In this document: piece by piece, positions 7,474 to 12,270 of the stretch
Numbering within the stretch: position 1 is the first letter of the stretch
Layout: each line of letters starts with the position of its first letter
Assembly (NCBI GenBank): GCA_023402505.1
Contig: JAEYGD010000294.1
Location: 1-12,270 of the forward strand
Source of the DNA: Actinomycetes bacterium
Lineage (GTDB): Bacteria > Actinomycetota > Actinomycetes > Mycobacteriales > Micromonosporaceae
DNA length: 12,270 bases
Direction: 5' to 3'
The notes under the pieces: model-generated
Databases searched by the model: none
What the model saw: the letters and a program-made list of their open reading frames with translations, nothing else
Told to the model about the DNA's origin: nothing
Translations under genes and position numbers: made by a program

Positions 7474-7989
7474 TCAGGCGGCCCGGAGTGCCGGGCCGGC
7501 GGTGATGGAGCGGGAGCCACGCCCGATGGCGACGGTGCCGGACTGGACCATCTCCTTGATGCCGAAGGGTTCGAGGTCGCGCAGCAGCGCGTCCAGCTTG
7601 TCGGGGGTGCCGGTCGCCTCGATGGTCAGCGTGTCCGGTGCGACGTCGACCACCCGGGCGCGGAACAGGTTGACCGTCTCCAGTACCTGCCCCCGGGCGT
7701 TGCGATCCGCGCGGACCTTGACCAGCAGCAGTTCGCGGGCCACCGACACCTGCGGGTCCAGCTCGACGATCTTGAGTACGTTGACCAGCTTGTTGAGCTG
7801 CTTGGTGACCTGCTCCAGCGGGGACGACTCGGCGTTGACCACGATGGTGATCCGGGAGACGTCCGGGTTCTCGGTCTCGCCGACCGCGAGGCTGTCGATG
7901 TTGAAACCGCGCCGGGAGAACAGCCCGGACACCCGGGCCAGGACACCGGGCTTGTTCTCCACCAGCACGCTCAGCGTGTGCATCGTCAC
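7474..7989 (-). CDS. ilvN: Acetolactate synthase small (regulatory) subunit
   Basis: Binds and activates IlvB and confers feedback inhibition by valine. The 171-residue protein has an N-terminal ACT domain (about 5-77) with ENKPGVLARVSGLFSRRGFN and a C-terminal domain (about 85-160) with VDVAPDTLTIEATGTPDKLD. Asn12, Gly15 and Asn30 align with the valine-site residues Asn11, Gly14 and Asn29 known in E. coli IlvH, so valine sensitivity is expected. AAGGAG at 8000-7995 is five bases from the GTG at 7989 and eleven from the ATG at 7983; I chose the GTG. That GTG overlaps the TGA of the preceding mini-ORF (GTGA). Second gene of ilvBNC. Confidence 0.96.
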   Translation of the reverse strand: MTMHTLSVLVENKPGVLARVSGLFSRRGFNIDSLAVGETENPDVSRITIVVNAESSPLEQVTKQLNKLVNVLKIVELDPQVSVARELLLVKVRADRNARGQVLETVNLFRARVVDVAPDTLTIEATGTPDKLDALLRDLEPFGIKEMVQSGTVAIGRGSRSITAGPALRAA

Positions 7990-8045
7990 TGTGGCTCCTT
8001 CGTCATGCCCTCATGGCCCTCGCGGCGCTCGGTGCGTTCGCTCAT
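7986..8045 (-). CDS. Possible 19-residue mini-ORF coupling ilvB to ilvN
   Basis: An ATG two bases after the ilvB TAG opens a 19-codon frame reading MSERTERREGHEGMTKEPQ, whose TGA overlaps the ilvN GTG as GTGA. GAGGA lies about 12 bases upstream, inside the end of ilvB. The arrangement would pass ribosomes from ilvB to ilvN. The highly charged MSER-TER start resembles the GAGCGAACGCA-type short elements that I recall recurring in actinobacterial intergenic DNA, so this may be such an element and not a gene. Confidence 0.3.
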   Translation of the reverse strand: MSERTERREGHEGMTKEPQ

Positions 8046-8047
8046 GA

Positions 8048-9928
8048 CTAGATGTCGTCCTCGTCGAAGACCGGGCGGACGCCGCGGGCGAACATGATCT
8101 CGTCGTTGCTGGTGCCGGCGGCGACCATCGGCCACACCATGGCGTCCTTGCCGACCACGAAGTCGATGACCACCGGGGCGTCGTCGATGGCCATCGCGGC
8201 CTCGATCGTCTTGTCCACGTCCTCCGCCGTCTCGCAGCGCAGGCCGATGCAGCCCAGCGCCTCGGCGAGCTTGACGAAGTCCGGGATGCGGTGCTTGTGC
8301 GTACCCAGGTCGGTGTTGGAGTAGCGCTCCCCGTAGAACAGGGTCTGCCACTGGCGCACCATGCCCAGGTTGCCGTTGTTGATGACGGCGATCTTGACCG
8401 GGATGCCCTCCAGGGCGCAGGTCGCCAACTCCTGGTTCGTCATCTGGAAGCAGCCGTCCCCGTCGATGCCCCAGACCACCGTGTCCGGCTTGCCGACCTT
8501 GGCCCCCATCGCCGCCGGCACCGCGTACCCCATCGTGCCGAGGCCACCGGAGTTGAGCCAGGTGTACGGCTTCTCGTAGGAGATGAACTGGGAGGCCCAC
8601 ATCTGGTGCTGACCGACCCCGGCCACGTAGATCGCGTCGGGGCCGGCGATCTCCCCCAGCCGCTTGATCACGTACTGCGGCGACAGGGTGCCGTCGGCCG
8701 GCTCCTCGTACCCCAGCGGGTAGCGCCGGCGCAGGTCGTCGAGCTGGGTCCACCAGTCGGCCAGGTCGGGACCGTGCCCGGCCGCCTGCTCGGTGGTGAC
8801 CGCCGCGATCAGCTCGTCGATGACGTGCCGGGCGTCGCCCACGATCGGCACGTCCGCGTGCCGGTTCTTGCCGATCTCGGCCGGGTCGATGTCGGCGTGC
8901 ACGACCGTCGCGTCCGGGGCGAACGAGTCCAACCGGCCGGTGACCCGGTCGTCGAACCGCGCGCCCAGCGCGACGATCAGGTCCGCCTTCTGCAGGCCGT
9001 AGACCGCCGCCACCGTGCCGTGCATGCCCGGCATGCCCAGGTGCTGCGGGTGCGAGTCGGGGAACGCGCCGAGCGCCATCAGCGTCGTGACCACCGGGAT
9101 CCCGGTCAGCTCGGCGAGCTTGCGCAGCCCCTCGGTGGCGCCGGCCTTGAGCACGCCGCCGCCGACGTAGAGCACCGGCCGCCGCGCGCCGGCCATCAGC
9201 CGGGCCGCCTCCCGGATCTGCTTGCCGTGCGGGTGCAGGGTCGGCCGGTAGCCGGGCAGGTCGAGCGTCGGCGGCCAAGTGAACGTCGTGGGCGCCTGGA
9301 GGACGTCCTTGGGGATGTCCACCAGGACCGGGCCGGGCCGGCCGGTCGACGCGAGGTGGAACGCCTCGGCGAGGACCCGGGGAATCTCCTCGGCGTTCTG
9401 CACCAGGAAGTTGTGCTTGGTGATCGGCAGGGTGATGCCCTGGATGTCGGCCTCCTGGAAGGCGTCCGTGCCGATCGACGGCCGGGCGACCTGGCCGGTG
9501 ATCGCGACCAGGGGCACCGAGTCCATGTACGCGTCGGCGATCGGCGTGACCAGGTTCGTCGCTCCGGGACCGGAGGTGGCCATGCAGACGCCGACCCGGC
9601 CGGTCGCCTGGGCGTAGCCGGTGGCCGCGTGCCCGGCGCCCTGCTCGTGCCGGACCAGGATGTGCCGGACGGTGGAGTCGTAGAGCGGGTCGTACGCCGG
9701 CAGGATCGCGCCGCCGGGGATGCCGAACACGACGTCGACGCCGAGCGCTTCGAGGGACCGCACGAGGGAGCCGGCACCGGAGACCTGGGCCGGGGCGGGG
9801 GTGCGTACCCCCGGGGCGGTCGGGGCGGCCGCGGCGCGGCCGGCCTGGTCGGCGTCGCGCGCCGGCTCGGTGGCCGCGCGGGCCCGCCGGGCGGAGTTGG
9901 CGAGGGTCTCGGGCGTGGGTCTCGTCAT
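8048..9928 (-). CDS. ilvB: Acetolactate synthase large (catalytic) subunit
   Basis: ThDP-dependent condensation of two pyruvates, or pyruvate with 2-oxobutyrate: first common step to Val, Leu and Ile. The 626 residues comprise a variable N-terminal extension (1-50), the ThDP pyrimidine domain with catalytic Glu95 (RHEQGAGH), the FAD-binding central domain (about 240-375) and the ThDP-diphosphate domain with GDG (490-492) through INN (516-518). GTDAFQEAD (153-161) and [10 protein letters not shown] (523-532) are the substrate-channel motifs. Ala148 (GQVARPSIG) takes the position of the plant herbicide-site Pro197, while the channel Trp527 is kept. The N-terminal extension is Ala/Arg-rich and of the kind seen in mycobacterial IlvB1. 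The ATG at 9928 has only a distant GAAGG, so the start is slightly uncertain. It is preceded by the attenuator-like leader. Confidence 0.97.
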   Translation of the reverse strand: MTRPTPETLANSARRARAATEPARDADQAGRAAAAPTAPGVRTPAPAQVSGAGSLVRSLEALGVDVVFGIPGGAILPAYDPLYDSTVRHILVRHEQGAGHAATGYAQATGRVGVCMATSGPGATNLVTPIADAYMDSVPLVAITGQVARPSIGTDAFQEADIQGITLPITKHNFLVQNAEEIPRVLAEAFHLASTGRPGPVLVDIPKDVLQAPTTFTWPPTLDLPGYRPTLHPHGKQIREAARLMAGARRPVLYVGGGVLKAGATEGLRKLAELTGIPVVTTLMALGAFPDSHPQHLGMPGMHGTVAAVYGLQKADLIVALGARFDDRVTGRLDSFAPDATVVHADIDPAEIGKNRHADVPIVGDARHVIDELIAAVTTEQAAGHGPDLADWWTQLDDLRRRYPLGYEEPADGTLSPQYVIKRLGEIAGPDAIYVAGVGQHQMWASQFISYEKPYTWLNSGGLGTMGYAVPAAMGAKVGKPDTVVWGIDGDGCFQMTNQELATCALEGIPVKIAVINNGNLGMVRQWQTLFYGERYSNTDLGTHKHRIPDFVKLAEALGCIGLRCETAEDVDKTIEAAMAIDDAPVVIDFVVGKDAMVWPMVAAGTSNDEIMFARGVRPVFDEDDI

Positions 9929-10015
9929 GGCGGTTCAGGCCTTCGGCTGGAGTGGGTGCGGCTGGTCGAGCGGTGGGAGCGGGCGGAGCCCGCGCCGATG
10001 GGGTCTGACGGCAAC

Positions 10016-10045
10016 AAAAAAGCCCTCGTGCAGGATGCACGGGGC
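10016..10045 (-). terminator. Intrinsic terminator in the ilvB leader (attenuator)
   Basis: On the minus strand, 10045-10036 pairs with 10032-10022 as a 10-bp stem with one bulged A and a 3-nt TCC loop, followed at once by six T residues (10021-10016). This is the only hairpin with a real T-run in the window, and it lies 88 bp before the ilvB start, inside the leader and not after a gene. Position and form indicate premature termination as a control of ilvBNC. Confidence 0.85.
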
Positions 10046-10046
10046 C

Positions 10047-10075
10047 AGCGCACTCTCGGTGTGGGAGAGCGCGCT
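10047..10075 (-). promoter_or_regulatory. Upstream attenuator hairpin beginning on the leader stop codon
   Basis: AGCGCGCTCTC (10075-10065) pairs with GAGAGTGCGCT (10057-10047): 11 bp including one G-U, with a 7-nt loop. Its first base is the last base of the leader-peptide TGA. A ribosome paused on the Val-Leu codons would cover the 5' arm. The released 3' arm can pair with the terminator's 5' arm over about six pairs, two of them wobbles, which is a weak antiterminator. Confidence 0.6.
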
Positions 10076-10110
10076 CAGGTAAGTACTCGCAGCGACCGGT
10101 ACGACGACAT
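10075..10110 (-). CDS. ilvB leader peptide, 11 residues
   Basis: The frame reads MSSYRSLRVLT then TGA. Leu, Val and Leu are three of its last five residues, encoded CTG, GTA and CTT; GTA and CTT (and CGA before them) are rare codons in such GC-rich genomes, which favours pausing when charged tRNA is short. There is no good Shine-Dalgarno sequence; the ATG lies seven bases after the proposed -10, so it is probably read from a leaderless transcript. The 3' end runs into the first attenuator hairpin. Actinobacterial ilvB genes are known to carry short leader peptides rich in branched-chain residues. Too short to be confirmed by composition alone. Confidence 0.65.
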   Translation of the reverse strand: MSSYRSLRVLT

Positions 10111-10117
10111 GTGGTCA

Positions 10118-10146
10118 AGCCTGACGGATCTCACGCGATGAGTCAA
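10118..10146 (-). promoter_or_regulatory. Proposed promoter of the ilvBNC operon
   Basis: Minus-strand TTGACT (10146-10141) matches five of six bases of the -35 consensus. A 17-bp spacer separates it from CAGGCT (10123-10118), which keeps the key A and final T of the -10. Seven more bases lead to the leader ATG at 10110. The site lies between the GGDEF-EAL stop (10178) and the leader peptide, as the operon layout requires. Confidence 0.55.
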
Positions 10147-10151
10147 CTGAT

Positions 10152-10163
10152 CCCACATGTTGG
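10152..10163. promoter_or_regulatory. Near-perfect dyad just upstream of the ilv -35
   Basis: CCCACATGTTGG is symmetric except for one base pair (CC-ACATGT-GG core), five bases upstream of the proposed -35. An overlapping GTTAAC palindrome covers 10163-10168. The position suits an activator or a repressor; no cognate regulator is in view. Confidence 0.35.
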
Positions 10164-10177
10164 TTAACGGATCTTGC

Positions 10178-12270
10178 CTAATCCCCCGTTCGAGTGGCCG
10201 AAGCGCCCTGTTCGGCCTGCTCAGAGGCGGGTGGTCGGGGGCCCGGAAGGGTCGGCAGCCGCTGCGGCGGCGGTCCGGCCGGCGTGGCGGGCGGCGTCGG
10301 GACCGGCCGGGCGTGCGGCGAGGTGGCCGCCTCCAGCATCGCCTCCAGGTGCTCCGCCGGTACGCCCCAGCCGAAGGCGGCCCCCTGACCGAACCGGCAG
10401 CCGGCGGCCACCACCGCGGCCAACTCGGTCGGCGTCGTGACGCCCTCCGCGATCACCTCCAGACCGAGCTGGTGACCCAGCCGCATGACGATGTCGACCA
10501 TCGGGGCGAAGGCCGGCCCGTCGGTGTCGACCGGCCGGACCGGCTCGTGCTCGGCGACCAGACTGTGGTCGATCTTGAGGATGTCGATCGGGAGCCGGCG
10601 CAACTGGCCGAGCGAGGAGTAGCCGGCGCCGAAGTCGTCCAGGGCGATCCGCACCCCGGTGCGCCGCAGAGCGGTCAGCCGGCGGATCAGCTCGTCCAGG
10701 TCGGTGGCGACGGCGTGCTCGGTGACCTCCAGCACCAGGCGCTGCGGCGGTACGTGGTGGGCGCGCAGCGCCTCGGCGACCTGGACGACGTACTCCGGTG
10801 CGTGCAGCTCCCGGGGCGAGACGTTCACCGACACCCAGACGTCGTGGCCGTCGGCGAGCCACCGGGAGAGCTGGTGGCACGCCTGGTGCAGCACCCACGC
10901 CCCCAGATTGGCGATCATCCCGCACTCCTCGGCGAGCGGGATGAACTCGTCGGGGCGCACATTGCCCAGCTCGGGGTGGTGCCACCGGAGCAGCGCCTCG
11001 GCACCGACCGGGCGCACCGAGGGCAACGAGGCCACCGGCTGGAACGCCAGCCGCAGCTCGTCGCGCTCGATCGCGCCGCGCAGCTCGTGCTCCAGCGTCG
11101 TCCGCCGGCGCAGCAGCTGGTCGTAGGTGGCGTCGTACCGTTCGATCCGGTTCTTGCCGCGCTGTTTGGCGTACCGCAGGGCCAGGTCGGCGTGCCGCAG
11201 CAGCAGCTCGACGTCCGGCTCGCCGGCCCAGCCGGCGGTGCCGATGCTGGCCGACAGGAAGACCGGCCCCTCGGGCTGGTCGTACGCCGCCCCGAGCACC
11301 CCGAGCAGGCGCTCGCCGACCCGCTCGGCGTCGGCCGGGCGGCCGGGCATCAGCACGGCGAACTCGTCGCCGCCGAGCCGCGCCGCCACGTCGCCGGGGC
11401 GCAGGTTGCCGCGCAGCCGCCGCCCCACCTCGGCCAGCACCGCGTCGCCCGCGTCGTGGCCGCGCATGTCGTTGACGTTCTTGAAGCCGTCCAGGTCGAG
11501 GGTGAGCAGGACGCACGCTTTGCCCGCCTCGGCGCAACGGTGCAGGGCCCGCAGCAGGCCCCGCCGGTTGGCCAGGCCGGTCAGCGGGTCGGTGTGCGCC
11601 AGCTCCCGGAAGTGCGCCTCCCGCTCGGCGAGCCGGCCCGCGTACCTGCGGACGTCGTGCAGGGTCAGGTACTGCCGGGCCACCAGAGCGAACCCCTCGA
11701 CGCTGCCGGCGACGATGGCCAGCGCGTCGAACCGGCCGTCCTGGAGCAGGTGGTACATCGCCGAGGCCGCCATCGCGAGCATCGGCAGGAACGCGTAGTC
11801 GCTGTCCCGGCGGATCACGTCCACGTCGAATTGGCAGGGCGGGTCGAGCCGGCGGGCGGAGAGCGCGACGGTCAGCAGCCCGGTGGCGAGCACGGCCGTC
11901 CCCACCAGCGCGAACACCGGACCGGCCTGGCAGAGCCCGGTGGCGGTGCCGAGCCCGCCGACGGACACCGCGGTGACGCCGCCGGTGAGCGGCACCAGCC
12001 GGTGCCGCGGGGGCGGGGAGCGGAAGACCACGATCACCGCGAGCCCGGCGGTCAGCGCCGCGCTCACCGTGGCGAGCAGGATCGGCTTGCAGGCCATCGG
12101 CGTGGCGTCGCCGAGCAGCCGGGTCGGCTCGGAGAGCAGCACCCAGCCGACGAACCAGAGCGCGGTGGCGATGATCACGCCGTCGAGCGCGATCCGGGCG
12201 GCCGCCCCGGCCGTCGGAGCCACGCCGGGCAGCCGCAGCACGCCGGCCGCGAAGACCAGCCCGCTGGCCG
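10178..12270 (-). CDS. Membrane-bound GGDEF-EAL protein (c-di-GMP cyclase/phosphodiesterase), N-terminus outside window
   Basis: Makes and/or degrades cyclic di-GMP. Numbering from an internal GTG at 12241: hydrophobic segments at about 20-36, 53-73, 83-102, 108-128, 150-165 and 172-188; a short helical linker (about 190-213); a GGDEF domain (about 214-370) with intact GGDEF at 290-294 and an inhibitory-site RPGD at 281-284, five residues before it; an EAL domain (about 385-637) with EAL at 415-417, SVNVSP (471-476), LEVTE (504-508), DDFGAGYSS (535-543), Lys556 and Asp558 (LKID), and Glu599 (IAEGV). A Pro-rich tail fills 641-687. Both active sites look complete. The frame stays open and hydrophobic (SGLVFAAGV) to the right edge, so the true start is probably outside the window. 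There is no PAS domain. It ends 68 bp before the ilvB leader peptide, with no clear terminator between. Confidence 0.93.
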   Translation of the reverse strand, partial: ASGLVFAAGVLRLPGVAPTAGAAARIALDGVIIATALWFVGWVLLSEPTRLLGDATPMACKPILLATVSAALTAGLAVIVVFRSPPPRHRLVPLTGGVTAVSVGGLGTATGLCQAGPVFALVGTAVLATGLLTVALSARRLDPPCQFDVDVIRRDSDYAFLPMLAMAASAMYHLLQDGRFDALAIVAGSVEGFALVARQYLTLHDVRRYAGRLAEREAHFRELAHTDPLTGLANRRGLLRALHRCAEAGKACVLLTLDLDGFKNVNDMRGHDAGDAVLAEVGRRLRGNLRPGDVAARLGGDEFAVLMPGRPADAERVGERLLGVLGAAYDQPEGPVFLSASIGTAGWAGEPDVELLLRHADLALRYAKQRGKNRIERYDATYDQLLRRRTTLEHELRGAIERDELRLAFQPVASLPSVRPVGAEALLRWHHPELGNVRPDEFIPLAEECGMIANLGAWVLHQACHQLSRWLADGHDVWVSVNVSPRELHAPEYVVQVAEALRAHHVPPQRLVLEVTEHAVATDLDELIRRLTALRRTGVRIALDDFGAGYSSLGQLRRLPIDILKIDHSLVAEHEPVRPVDTDGPAFAPMVDIVMRLGHQLGLEVIAEGVTTPTELAAVVAAGCRFGQGAAFGWGVPAEHLEAMLEAATSPHARPVPTPPATPAGPPPQRLPTLPGPRPPASEQAEQGASATRTGD

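Noticed and set aside
7986..10118. Long 710-codon minus-strand frame over ilvB
   Set aside because: A shadow frame with Arg/Gly/Pro-rich translation; only its last 19 codons, beyond the ilvB stop, are kept as a possible mini-ORF.

Overview
The window reads as a chromosomal segment of a high-GC actinobacterium. Coding DNA is strongly G/C-biased at third codon positions, GTG starts are frequent, and the gene order ilvB-ilvN-ilvC ... serA ... leuB is the branched-chain amino acid / serine block familiar from Streptomyces and Micromonosporaceae. A Micromonospora-like host is my best guess from protein style; this is inference, since no search was run.

Layout, in the minus-strand direction of transcription (right to left). 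A membrane-anchored GGDEF-EAL c-di-GMP protein, cut by the right edge, ends at 10178. A compact regulatory leader follows (10146 to about 10016): a promoter, an 11-residue leader peptide with Leu/Val codons, a hairpin starting on its stop codon, and an intrinsic terminator with a six-T run. This looks like a ribosome-mediated attenuator for the ilv operon. Then come ilvB (acetolactate synthase large subunit), a possible 19-codon mini-ORF linking it to ilvN (regulatory subunit), and ilvC (ketol-acid reductoisomerase). A strong hairpin terminator follows ilvC. Further left are serA (phosphoglycerate dehydrogenase) and, cut by the left edge, leuB (3-isopropylmalate dehydrogenase). Together IlvBN and IlvC make the shared precursors of Val, Ile and Leu, LeuB acts in the Leu branch, and SerA opens serine synthesis.

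Three plus-strand genes break up this minus-strand block: a divergent ApbE-superfamily protein (936-1778), a small uncharacterised protein with a likely leaderless promoter (2118-2474), and an all-helical TPR-type protein (4400-6079). The small gene and serA converge on a perfect 26-bp palindromic terminator.

I found no phage, transposon, CRISPR, toxin-antitoxin or biosynthetic cassette, and no tRNA or rRNA. The genes are mostly housekeeping. The parts most worth a second look are regulatory: the ilvB leader, a pair of tandem AT-rich dyads at 6183-6216 with no obvious target gene, a dyad straddling the leaderless promoter at 2082-2118, a perfect 12-bp palindrome upstream of the TPR gene, and the ilvB/ilvN mini-ORF.
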